Source: Firm-13 sp037143795 (lineage in GTDB: Bacteria > Bacillota > Clostridia > Saccharofermentanales > Saccharofermentanaceae). From it: a stretch of DNA of 64,000 nucleotides. The notes under the pieces were generated by a model, which was not told the DNA's origin, did no database searches, and saw nothing but the letters and a program-made list of their open reading frames with translations. The stretch is taken from contig JBAWXZ010000010.1 in the NCBI GenBank assembly GCA_037143795.1, forward strand, positions 61,542-125,541, written 5' to 3'. Each line of letters starts with the position of its first letter. The stretch's first letter is position 1. Shown here in pieces: positions 34,558 through 42,813 of the stretch. The position numbers and the translations under genes are program-made.

Positions 34558-35820
34558 TCAGGAATAGCACCCGTGAAGATATTCATACACAAGATCACCG
34601 AGCTGCTGCTGAAGTAATTTTCCCGCAGCCGGATCGGCACTTTCGACAGTAACACAAAGGACATAAGGTTCTTCGGCAAAAATAAGTGCCACATCGGTCT
34701 CGGATTTGAATGCAGCGTCACTGCCGGTTTTGTGGCAGACAAGAATATCGGAAGGCAGATTGCCTGCTACGCCCCAATCGGAAGATGTGTGGGCCAGATC
34801 ATTAAAAAGCGGCTGGTATATGGAGGGATAAGCCAAATACATCCTGTAAAAATACTGCATGTACTTTGCCATATCCTGTGCACTCGTACGGTTCATGCCG
34901 GACTGCTGTACGCCGGCATAATCGGTGTAGGTAGTACTGGTCCTGAAATCGATGACATCACTTATCAGTTTTATATCGTTATTTATTAAATCTATTCCAC
35001 CAAGTCTTCTCATGAGCATGGAGGATGCCGTGTTGTCGCTGATAGTAACGGAAAGCCCGGCAAGTTCACGAATATAATGCTGTGACCCGATGACTGTGTT
35101 CTGGATTGTTCCCGACCCCGTGACCGTATCCGCCGTTTCATATGTCATTATTTCAGAGAGTTTCAGTCCTCCCGCTTTTACCTGCTCATACAGCATGATA
35201 TTTATCGGAAGATTCATTGCACTGCCGACAACAAAGGGAACCATATCGTTATATCCGAATTCCTCACCGTTTTTCAGATTGACATAATAAAACCCGCACC
35301 GGACACCTGCCTGCGCATCGATCAGCGACTGGACATTTTTCTGAAGTTCATGGTATGCGGAATCACGAATTTTGTGTGTGGTTGTCTGGAGGGGATTTGT
35401 GTCCGGGATAAATACATCTGTTTCGGGCGCAAGGGTGGGAGCCGCCGTACTGGGAGGAGGGGTGGGAGTGGTTTCTGCCGTACTGCTGTCCGTTCCGGAA
35501 GATGCGTCAGGTGCGGAAGTATCAATGGATGACGCCTCCGTTGGCGGCTGCGTCGGCACGGTTGCCTCGGCGGCTGCGGATGTCTCCTCAGAAACGGAGG
35601 CTGCCGTGGCTTCAGTATCCGGCGGGATAAAAGATGCTGCAGCAGTGGTATCGGACGGGAAAAGCTGGTCCGCCTGCTGTTTCATTGTCAGAACGCGGAT
35701 AACGAGCATTGCACCGAGCAGCAAAAGGATCACTGCGCACAACAGAATAATTTGACGGACCTGACGTTTCTTCTGGACTTTGCGTGCTTCGGTTATTGAA
35801 AAGGTGACAGGATTTTTCAT
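34558..35820 (-). CDS. Membrane-anchored beta-lactamase-fold protein lacking the SxxK lysine
   Basis: 420 residues. A cytosolic basic tail and one membrane helix (about 22-44) lead to a Ser/Thr/Pro/Ala-rich linker (about 55-145). An extracellular domain of the class A beta-lactamase/serine hydrolase fold follows. The SDN motif (261-263) and KTG motif (364-366) are present. The first motif reads VGSAMNLPI: Ser200 is there but the lysine of SxxK is Asn203, read directly from codon AAT. No recognisable ExxxN omega-loop motif is seen. The protein may thus be a binding protein rather than a hydrolase. It lies between the SRP RNA and fhs. Confidence 0.8.
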   Translation of the reverse strand: MKNPVTFSITEARKVQKKRQVRQIILLCAVILLLLGAMLVIRVLTMKQQADQLFPSDTTAAASFIPPDTEATAASVSEETSAAAEATVPTQPPTEASSIDTSAPDASSGTDSSTAETTPTPPPSTAAPTLAPETDVFIPDTNPLQTTTHKIRDSAYHELQKNVQSLIDAQAGVRCGFYYVNLKNGEEFGYNDMVPFVVGSAMNLPINIMLYEQVKAGGLKLSEIMTYETADTVTGSGTIQNTVIGSQHYIRELAGLSVTISDNTASSMLMRRLGGIDLINNDIKLISDVIDFRTSTTYTDYAGVQQSGMNRTSAQDMAKYMQYFYRMYLAYPSIYQPLFNDLAHTSSDWGVAGNLPSDILVCHKTGSDAAFKSETDVALIFAEEPYVLCVTVESADPAAGKLLQQQLGDLVYEYLHGCYS

Positions 35821-35861
35821 GTTGCTGTTTGTTTCCTTTCAGAGGTCGGCTCAGTCGGGGA

Positions 35862-37538
35862 TCAGAAGAGTCCTTCAATGACACCCTGGGCGTCGATATC
35901 GATATCAACGGCTGCCGGATGGGGCGGGAGTCCGGGCATTGTCATGATATTACCGGTCAGAATGACCAGATAACCGGCACCGGCAGACAGCCATACATCG
36001 CGGACTGTAAGTGTAAATCCTTTTGGACAGCCCAGACACTTCTGGTCGTCAGAGAGGGAATATTGCGTTTTGGCAATACAGATGGGAAGCTTTCCATAGC
36101 CTGATTTTTCAAAGGAAATAATCTTTCTGCGGGCTTCCGGCAGAATATCGACGCATGCTGCGCCGTATATCCCGTAAGCGAGGGCCTTGATTTTATCTTC
36201 CGTGGAATCCGAAAGTTCATACATATAATGCGGAACACATTTTGCATCGGGATTTTCCAGTATGGCGAGTACTTCCCCGGCCAGTTCTTCACCGCCGGCA
36301 CCGCCTTTGGAGAAAATCTCTGCTGCGGAGAAGCGCACCCCTTTTGCATGACAGAGATCACTGACAAGAGAGAGTTCTTCCTGCGTGTCGGTATAAAAAC
36401 GATTGCATGCTACAACGACAGGGACACCGAAAGAAAGCATGTTTTCGATATGCTTTTCCAGATTGACGAATCCTTCCCTGACTGCTTCCGGATTAGGGAT
36501 AGATAAATCAGCTTTGGCAATTCCGGCGTTGTGCTTAAGTGAACGGACCGTAGCGACTATGACGACCGCGTTCGGCCAGATTCCGGCAGTACGGCATTTA
36601 ATGTCCAGAAATTTTTCCGCTCCCAGGTCTGCACCGAAACCGGCCTCGGTAATAACTATATCACCGAGCTTGAGGGCCATTTTGGTTGCAATAATGCTGT
36701 TGCATCCATGTGATATGTTGGCGAACGGACCTCCATGGATCAATACCGGCGTATGCTCAATCGTCTGGACCAGATTCGGGCATATTGCATCTTTGAGCAG
36801 GACGGCCAATGCCCCCTGTGCAGACAGCTGGCCTGCGGTTACCAGATTTCCGTCGAGGTCATAGGCAACAACGATCCTGGCCAGACGATTTTTCAGGTCA
36901 TCCACACCGGATGCCAGGCAGAGAATTGCCATAACCTCGGATGCTGCGGTTATTGTAAATGATTCCCTGCGTTCAACTCCGTTGAATCCGCCGCCTACGC
37001 CGACCTCAATATGACGCAGTGCCCGGTCATTCATATCAAGGCACCGTTTCCAGAGAACCCTGTCTTTGTCAATCCGAAGTGTATTGCCCTGATACAGATG
37101 ATTGTCAATCAATGCCGCTAAGAGGTTGTTTGCCGATGTGACTGCATGAATGTCGCCTGTAAAATGAAGATTTATGTCATCCATCGGAAGGACCTGGGAA
37201 TAACCGCCGCCTGCAGCTCCGCCCTTAACTCCGAAAACCGGTCCCAGGGAAGGCTCGCGTAAGGCAAGAATGGTTTTTTTGCCAAGGCGCGAAAGTGCCT
37301 GGCCGAGTCCGATACTCATTGTGGTTTTACCTTCTCCGGCAGGCGTTGGATTCATTGCCGTGACCAGAATCAGCTTGCCGTCGGGAATGCCGGCACGCTC
37401 TTTCAGCAGGGAAAGCGGGAGCTTGGCCTTGTAGCGTCCGTAATAATCCAAACCCTCTTCGGTGATCTGAAGGCCTGCTGCTATTTCCCTGATTGGAAGC
37501 ATTTTTGCACTGCTTGCTATTTCAATATCGCTTAGCAT
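35862..37538 (-). CDS. fhs: Formate-tetrahydrofolate ligase
   Basis: 558 residues, the usual length, starting MLSDIEIASSAKMLPIREIA. It makes 10-formyl-THF from formate, ATP and THF, feeding purine synthesis and, in acetogens, the methyl branch of the Wood-Ljungdahl pathway. Diagnostic blocks are TPAGEGKTTMSIGLGQAL (P-loop), LREPSLGPVFGVKGGAAGGG (substrate loop), DINLHFTGDIHA, HGGPFANISHGCNS and GFGADLGAEKF. The start has AAGG about 12 bases ahead. No other Wood-Ljungdahl gene lies in the window, so acetogenesis cannot be inferred. Divergent from veg. Confidence 0.97.
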   Translation of the reverse strand: MLSDIEIASSAKMLPIREIAAGLQITEEGLDYYGRYKAKLPLSLLKERAGIPDGKLILVTAMNPTPAGEGKTTMSIGLGQALSRLGKKTILALREPSLGPVFGVKGGAAGGGYSQVLPMDDINLHFTGDIHAVTSANNLLAALIDNHLYQGNTLRIDKDRVLWKRCLDMNDRALRHIEVGVGGGFNGVERRESFTITAASEVMAILCLASGVDDLKNRLARIVVAYDLDGNLVTAGQLSAQGALAVLLKDAICPNLVQTIEHTPVLIHGGPFANISHGCNSIIATKMALKLGDIVITEAGFGADLGAEKFLDIKCRTAGIWPNAVVIVATVRSLKHNAGIAKADLSIPNPEAVREGFVNLEKHIENMLSFGVPVVVACNRFYTDTQEELSLVSDLCHAKGVRFSAAEIFSKGGAGGEELAGEVLAILENPDAKCVPHYMYELSDSTEDKIKALAYGIYGAACVDILPEARRKIISFEKSGYGKLPICIAKTQYSLSDDQKCLGCPKGFTLTVRDVWLSAGAGYLVILTGNIMTMPGLPPHPAAVDIDIDAQGVIEGLF

Positions 37539-37693
37539 AGTTTTGGTTACCTTCCCCTCTTTATATCTTTTTAATGTCGATACGTTTCGTATAATTGTAA
37601 CGGATTTTGGAGCTTTTTGTGAGGCTTGCCACAGAAAAACCACAATATTTGGCGCTTTTTATATAGTATGACCACAATAGCTTGTGCTTCGCG

Positions 37694-37722
37694 TTGACAG
37701 AATACAAATGTTTTGTTATAAT
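37694..37722 (+). promoter_or_regulatory. Strong sigma-A promoter of veg
   Basis: Perfect TTGACA (37694-37699), a 17-base spacer and perfect TATAAT (37717-37722). The start would be near 37730, giving a leader of about 180 bases before veg. The Bacillus veg promoter is likewise a textbook strong vegetative promoter. The rest of the 37539-37907 gap holds no ORF. Confidence 0.85.
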
Positions 37723-37907
37723 TCTGTAACAGTAGCTATGCCGAAAGCACTTACAAATTCATAGTATAGGGCATGTGCGGATGTCCGGCAAGTATTAGAC
37801 ATTTGACTGATACGATTGACATAATTTCATTATCCGGTCCGCTCATGTGAACGGCTTAGTAGCGAAGAATAACAAGAAACCAATTAACAAGTACGGAGGT
37901 GCGGAAC

Positions 37908-38174
37908 GTGATTGTGAAAACAGATTTAGAAACATGCAAGCGTGATCTTGAGAACTTTATCGGCAGGAAGATTCGTCTTACATCCAATGGAGGCAGAAAA
38001 CGCACGATTATTCATGAGGGTATTTTGGATCATTGTTACCCGAATGTTTTTACAGTGCGGTGCAGTCGGAGAGATTCAGAGTCATATCAGGAAATTATTT
38101 CATACAGCTATGTTGATATACTTACCAAGGTTGTTGAAGTAGCTGCTGTATCTGCAGCAGTAAGTGTTGGCTGA
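37908..38174 (+). CDS. veg: Veg family protein
   Basis: 88 residues starting at the GTG eight bases after CGGAGG; a GTG three codons earlier would leave no spacing. The sequence MIVKTDLETCKRDLENFIGR, KIRLTSNGGRKRTIIHEGIL and FTVRCSRRDSESYQEIISYSYVDILTK matches the Veg family, a small SH3-like protein linked to biofilm gene stimulation in Bacillus subtilis. As in Bacillus it precedes ispE, but the intervening spore protein gene sspF is missing. A strong terminator follows. Confidence 0.93.
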   Translation: MIVKTDLETCKRDLENFIGRKIRLTSNGGRKRTIIHEGILDHCYPNVFTVRCSRRDSESYQEIISYSYVDILTKVVEVAAVSAAVSVG

Positions 38175-38222
38175 GAATTGCATTCCTGAATGATTTTTGT
38201 ATCGGATAGATGATAAAATAGG

Positions 38223-38257
38223 AACCACCTGCACAGTTGCTGTGCAGGTGGTTTTTT
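38223..38257 (+). terminator. Terminator of veg
   Basis: AACCACCTGCACA (38223-38235) pairs perfectly with TGTGCAGGTGGTT (38241-38253) around a five-base loop, followed by a T-run. This is a very strong intrinsic terminator. Confidence 0.93.
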
Positions 38258-38285
38258 CGTATTTCCGTATATAAGGAGAATTAGT

Positions 38286-39209
38286 ATGACTGTTTTTAAC
38301 GAACGCATTGCGGCGTACGCCAAGATTAATCTTTTTTTGAAAGTCCTCGGAAAAAGACAGGATGGATATCATCTCCTTTCAACACTGATGCAGTCCGTAT
38401 CAATCTGTGACTATATTACCGTAGAATGTTCGGACCGCGCATTGCAGGACGGACTTGAGCCGGGCATATCCATTACGGCAGATGCAGCCCACGTTCCCGG
38501 CGATGCCAGGAATACGGCTTACAAAGCGGCAAGGGCTTTCCTTAATTTGCTTGGACGGCAGAATGTATCCGTCAAAATTCATATTCAGAAAGGGATTCCC
38601 ATACAGGCCGGCATGGCAGGAGGGAGTACTGACGCTGCTGCCGTGCTGAACGCCCTTGCCTGCGCTTTTCCCGCCGCGGCCAATACGGATGTACTTCTGT
38701 CCATGGCGGCCCGCATTGGGGCCGATGTGCCCTTCTGCATGGCAGGCGGTACGCAGCTCTGCGAAGGCATAGGAGATATACTGACCCCCGTTCCGTCGCT
38801 ATGCGGACTTCCGCTGCTTTTCATTAAGCCCAAATGCAGCATTTCGACACCATGGGCATTTTCAGTATTCGACAGTCTGGACTTAGCCAATAAGGATTGT
38901 CCTGAAGCGAATGCAGCAATACAGAGGTTGCTCGTGCCCCGGCCCGGAACGGATCCGATTCAGAGAATTACTGACGCAGCACCTTTCCTTTGCAACGATC
39001 TCGAGTATGTTGCGGACCGTGAGTATCCCATACTTTCCGAAATCCGTGCATTCTTAATGGATCAGGGAGCCGTCGCAGCCCGGATGAGCGGATCCGGCAG
39101 CACGGTATTCGGAATTTTCTCTGACAAAAAAACGCGTGATACGGCACTTGAGCATGCAGGGGTTTATCAGACCATGGGATACTTTGTAAAAGCAGGGGAG
39201 ACAGTATAA
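38286..39209 (+). CDS. ispE: 4-diphosphocytidyl-2-C-methyl-D-erythritol kinase
   Basis: 307 residues, with AAGGAGAA before the ATG. It phosphorylates CDP-methylerythritol in the non-mevalonate isoprenoid pathway. GHMP-kinase motifs: AYAKINLFLKVLGKRQDGYH at the N-terminus (catalytic Lys), IPIQAGMAGGSTDAAAVLNA (ATP loop) and ARMSGSGSTVFGIF at the C-terminus. Its place after veg agrees with Bacillus. It is probably transcribed from its own weak promoter after the veg terminator, and ends at a short hairpin. Confidence 0.95.
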   Translation: MTVFNERIAAYAKINLFLKVLGKRQDGYHLLSTLMQSVSICDYITVECSDRALQDGLEPGISITADAAHVPGDARNTAYKAARAFLNLLGRQNVSVKIHIQKGIPIQAGMAGGSTDAAAVLNALACAFPAAANTDVLLSMAARIGADVPFCMAGGTQLCEGIGDILTPVPSLCGLPLLFIKPKCSISTPWAFSVFDSLDLANKDCPEANAAIQRLLVPRPGTDPIQRITDAAPFLCNDLEYVADREYPILSEIRAFLMDQGAVAARMSGSGSTVFGIFSDKKTRDTALEHAGVYQTMGYFVKAGETV

Positions 39210-39214
39210 ACAAC

Positions 39215-39243
39215 AAAAAGCGGAACCGCCGGCTCCGCTTTTT
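39215..39243. terminator. Bidirectional terminator between ispE and the liv operon
   Basis: AAAAAGCGGA and TCCGCTTTTT pair around CCGCCGG-rich bases; A and T runs on both sides let it serve ispE and the convergent livF. Confidence 0.8.
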
Positions 39244-39292
39244 GATTTCTTATACTGTATGTGCGGTTATTCTTTACCTTACAGCAGTGTGG

Positions 39293-40000
39293 TTATGCGC
39301 CCAGATATGCTTTCTTGACCAGTTCATTTTCGAGAAGTTCGCTTGACTTCCCGGACATTACAATGCGTCCTGTCTCAAGAACATATGCGCGGTTGGAAAT
39401 CGACAGGGCCATTTTTGCATTTTGTTCCACGAGCAGAATAGTGACGCCGGATTTATTGACTTCTTTTATTATTTCGAAAATCTCTTTTACGAGGATAGGG
39501 GCCAGACCCATTGACGGCTCGTCAAGAAGCAGCATTTTTGGACGGGACATCAGTGCGCGTCCGATAGCAAGCATCTGCTGTTCTCCGCCTGAAAGGGTGC
39601 CGCCCATCTGCTTTTTTCTTTCGCGCAGCCTGGGGAACCGGTCATAAACGGCTTTGCGGTCCGCAGCCAGATTCTCTTTAGTGTCCTTTACCGCAAAAGC
39701 ACCCATCTGAAGATTTTCCCTGACCGTGAGCCCGGAAAAAATCCGGCGGCCTTCCGGCACCTGAGCAAGGCCAAGCTTGAGAATATCGTGGGCTTCGGTT
39801 GCAAGAAGGTTATTGCCGAGAAATGTGATCTCTCCGCTTCGCGGTTTGAGAAGGCCTGATATAGCCTGCAGTGTTGTCGTTTTTCCCGCACCGTTAGCGC
39901 CGATCAGAGAAACGATCTCGCCCTCTTTTACGGAAATGGAAATGTCTTTAATGGCGTGAATTCCGCCATAGTATACATTCAAATTTTTGATTTCCAGCAT
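39293..40000 (-). CDS. livF: Branched-chain amino acid ABC transporter ATPase LivF
   Basis: 235 residues. Walker A GANGAGKTTT, signature LSGGEQQMLAIGRALM, Walker B MLLLDEPSMGLAP and the H-loop replacement LLVEQN typical of LivF. It energises uptake with LivG, LivH and LivM at the inner membrane face. Last gene of the liv operon, 20 bases after livG. Confidence 0.95.
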   Translation of the reverse strand: MLEIKNLNVYYGGIHAIKDISISVKEGEIVSLIGANGAGKTTTLQAISGLLKPRSGEITFLGNNLLATEAHDILKLGLAQVPEGRRIFSGLTVRENLQMGAFAVKDTKENLAADRKAVYDRFPRLRERKKQMGGTLSGGEQQMLAIGRALMSRPKMLLLDEPSMGLAPILVKEIFEIIKEVNKSGVTILLVEQNAKMALSISNRAYVLETGRIVMSGKSSELLENELVKKAYLGA

Positions 40001-40020
40001 GATGTAACCTCTTACTTCCC

Positions 40021-40782
40021 TTACACGCCCAGGTAGGCTGCAATAACTTTCGGGTCATTTACAATCTCAGTAGGAAGGCCGGCTGCGATGATCTGTCCAT
40101 AGTCCAGGACAATAATACGCTCACAGATGCCAAGCACCAGACTCATATCGTGCTCAATCAGAAGAATCGTAATACCGAATTGCTTTCTGACCAGCGAAAT
40201 AGTATTCATGAGCTCGTTGGTTTCGGTCGGGTTCATACCGGCAGCCGGTTCATCGAGAAGAAGAACCTTGGGGTCTGTTGCCAGTGCGCGGGCGATTTCA
40301 AGCTTGCGCTGCTTCCCGTATGGAAGATTGTCCGCCAGTATCTCAGCGTACGATTCCAGTCCGAAAACGGCGAGGATACTCAGTGCCTTCTCCCGGACGG
40401 CAGCTTCTTCCCTCCAGTAGCCGGGAAGACGGAGCATGGCTCCCAGGATTGAGTAACGCATCTGGAAATTGCAGGCAATCATTACGTTGTCCAGAACGCT
40501 CAGATGCTTGAAAAGTCGAATATTCTGAAAGGTTCTGGCAATACCCATTTTAACGAGCTGATCCGGCCTTTTTCTGTGAATCTTCTTGCCCTGCAGGGTA
40601 ATCGTGCCTTCGGTCGGCTGATATACTCCGGTCAGCATATTGAAGACCGTTGTTTTACCGGCACCGTTCGGTCCGATAAGTCCAACAAGTTCGCCGTCCT
40701 TAAGATCAATTTCAAAATTGGAAACGGCTTTGAGGCCGCCGAATGAAATACCTAACTGTGTTGTTTTAAGTACTGATTCCAT
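40021..40782 (-). CDS. livG: Branched-chain amino acid ABC transporter ATPase LivG
   Basis: 253 residues from the ATG after GGAGGATTGACGGCT; the ribosome site lies in the end of livM. Walker A GPNGAGKTTVFN, the LivG-typical segment ARTFQNIRLFKHLSVLDNV, a degenerate signature LPYGKQRKLEIARALA, Walker B VLLLDEPAAGMNPTE and LLIEHDMSLVLGICERI. Heterodimer partner of LivF. Confidence 0.95.
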   Translation of the reverse strand: MESVLKTTQLGISFGGLKAVSNFEIDLKDGELVGLIGPNGAGKTTVFNMLTGVYQPTEGTITLQGKKIHRKRPDQLVKMGIARTFQNIRLFKHLSVLDNVMIACNFQMRYSILGAMLRLPGYWREEAAVREKALSILAVFGLESYAEILADNLPYGKQRKLEIARALATDPKVLLLDEPAAGMNPTETNELMNTISLVRKQFGITILLIEHDMSLVLGICERIIVLDYGQIIAAGLPTEIVNDPKVIAAYLGV

Positions 40783-40787
40783 AGCCG

Positions 40788-41816
40788 TCAATCCTCCGTT
40801 TCCTTGTTGTTTTTGCGGCTGCGAATAGATGCAAACGGCTTTCGCTTACCTTTGAATACATCAATCCAATATTGAATGGCTCGTGTAAGGGAGAATTCAT
40901 ATCTGCCGAAAATCCCGGAGGGCTTGAAAATCATGATGAGAATCAGCGCGATTGAATAAACCAGCATGCGGTAATCGTTGAAATCCCGAAGCAGCTCGGG
41001 CAATATGGTAAGGAAAACTGCCGCGATAATTGATCCTGTAAAGCTTCCGAGTCCTCCGAGAACCACGATGATAATAATTTCAACTGACCTGGTAAAATTG
41101 AAGTTTTTAGCGCCGAGGATGCCGATATAATGGGCGTAGACGCCGCCGGCGACTCCTGCAAAAAAGGCGGCTATGGTAAATGCCATAGTCCGGTAATATG
41201 TGTTATGTATGCCGGCGGCCTCGGAAGCAATATCATCTTCACGGATAGATAAGATGGCGCGTCCGTGCCTGGAACGCATGAGCGTTGTAAGCAGGCCGAC
41301 AGAAAGGATGCATATCGCACTGGCAACAGGCAGTGTTGAAAATTTATCAATGCTCCGCAATCCCTGTGCACCGCCGGTAAACTGCAGGTTTTCGATGACT
41401 GTACGGATAATTTCACCGAAGCCAAGCGTAATGATAGCGAGGTAATCACCTTTCAGGCGAAGTGCCGGAAGACCGATAATAAATCCAAATACTGCTGCCA
41501 GCAGTCCTCCGAGGATGAGACCTCCGAAATAACCGAGGTAACCGCCCGCACCGGATACCGCAAGCCATTTGGTGAAAAGTGCGGCGGTATACGCGCCGAT
41601 TGACATAAACCCTGCATGCCCAAGTGCAATTTGACCAAGGCATCCGGTAGTAAGATTCAAGCTGACTGCCAGCATAATATTAATGCATACGAGCACGAGG
41701 ATGCCGCTGTAATATTTGCTCAGGACGCCGGATTCACTTAAACCAACCATTGTTCCGTATAGAAGCATGACAGCGATCAGATTGACCGCATAATTCTTAA
41801 GAGTGTTTTTTGTCAT
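40788..41816 (-). CDS. livM: Branched-chain amino acid ABC transporter permease LivM
   Basis: 342 residues with about eight to nine hydrophobic segments. Family motifs include NLTTGCLGQIALGHAGFMSIGAYTA, GDYLAIITLGFGEIIR, the long stretch SRHGRAILSIREDDIASEAA that contacts the ATPases, and VVLGGLGSFTGSIIAAVFLT near the C-terminus. It forms the membrane channel with LivH. It begins 10 bases after livH ends. Confidence 0.94.
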   Translation of the reverse strand: MTKNTLKNYAVNLIAVMLLYGTMVGLSESGVLSKYYSGILVLVCINIMLAVSLNLTTGCLGQIALGHAGFMSIGAYTAALFTKWLAVSGAGGYLGYFGGLILGGLLAAVFGFIIGLPALRLKGDYLAIITLGFGEIIRTVIENLQFTGGAQGLRSIDKFSTLPVASAICILSVGLLTTLMRSRHGRAILSIREDDIASEAAGIHNTYYRTMAFTIAAFFAGVAGGVYAHYIGILGAKNFNFTRSVEIIIIVVLGGLGSFTGSIIAAVFLTILPELLRDFNDYRMLVYSIALILIMIFKPSGIFGRYEFSLTRAIQYWIDVFKGKRKPFASIRSRKNNKETED

Positions 41817-41826
41817 GTCCGATCAC

Positions 41827-42714
41827 CTACACTTTCTCTTTTATGTTCTTGCCCAGTATGCCTGACGGCTTTACCAGAAGAACAACAATCAGAATGCCGA
41901 ACACGACTGCATCGGCAAGCTGTGAATTTATGTAAGCTTTTGTAAGGCTTTCGGCAACGCCCATGATAAGTCCTCCGATAATGGCACCGGGAATAATCCC
42001 GATTCCTCCAAGGACAGCGGCTATGAAAGCCTTTAGGCCGAGCATAGATCCCATCATCGGTTCAACGATCGGATAGGAGGAAGAATAAAAAATCGAGCCG
42101 ACAGCCGCGAGGCCGGACCCAATCGCAAAAGTCAAAGAAATCGTACGGTTAACATTTATTCCCATAAGCTTTGCTGCACCGAAATCTTCAGAGACCGCAC
42201 GCATTGCGCGGCCCATCTTGGAATTTTTGACGAATAATTGAAGTGCAACCATCAGACACAGAGAAACAACAATGGTCAGCAGTGTATTGAGGCTGACCTG
42301 TATCTGGCCGAGCATTATGGGCTCCGACGAGAATATTTTCGGGACGGGGCGCGGATTCGGTGAGAAAACGAGCATTGCAAGATTCTCCAAAAAAAGGCTC
42401 ATACCGATGGCTGTAATAATGGAACACAGCCTGGGAGCATTTCGAAGCGGACGATATGCGACTGCTTCAATTAAAAAACCAAGAAAAGCACAAAAAATAA
42501 CACTGGCAATAATGCATGTCCAGGCGGGAGCTCCCATCGCAGCCATCAGGGGAATTGTAGTAATTGCGATATAGGATCCGATCATTATGACATCGCCGTG
42601 CGCGAAATTAATCAGCTTCACGATTCCGTACACCATGGTATATCCCAGCGCAACAAGGGCGTAGATACTTCCGATCTGCAATCCGTTGATAATCTGTTGA
42701 ATGAAATCAACCAT
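41827..42714 (-). CDS. livH: Branched-chain amino acid ABC transporter permease LivH
   Basis: 295 residues after GGAGGACAAAAAG. Several membrane helices: QIINGLQIGSIYALVALGYT, MVYGIVKLINFAHGDVIMIG, the cytoplasmic coupling loop MGRAMRAVSEDFGAAKLMGI and AFIAAVLGGIGIIPGAIIGG. Forms the channel with LivM. It is separated from the upstream binding-protein gene by a long hairpin that may lower its expression relative to that gene. Confidence 0.95.
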   Translation of the reverse strand: MVDFIQQIINGLQIGSIYALVALGYTMVYGIVKLINFAHGDVIMIGSYIAITTIPLMAAMGAPAWTCIIASVIFCAFLGFLIEAVAYRPLRNAPRLCSIITAIGMSLFLENLAMLVFSPNPRPVPKIFSSEPIMLGQIQVSLNTLLTIVVSLCLMVALQLFVKNSKMGRAMRAVSEDFGAAKLMGINVNRTISLTFAIGSGLAAVGSIFYSSSYPIVEPMMGSMLGLKAFIAAVLGGIGIIPGAIIGGLIMGVAESLTKAYINSQLADAVVFGILIVVLLVKPSGILGKNIKEKV

Positions 42715-42740
42715 CTTTTTGTCCTCCAGAACAAGTAGAT

Positions 42741-42783
42741 CATCCGGGAACCGGCAAAAATTCTGCTGCCGGCTCCCCGGATG
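42741..42783 (-). other. Intercistronic stem-loop between the liv binding protein and livH
   Basis: CATCCGGGAACCGGCA pairs with TGCCGGCTCCCCGGATG with one or two mismatches and a loop of about 10 bases. No U-run follows on the minus strand, so it is more likely an RNA stability or partial-termination element that raises the binding protein level above that of the permeases. Confidence 0.55.
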
Positions 42784-42813
42784 ACCTTACATGAACTATT
42801 TAATCATTATGAC

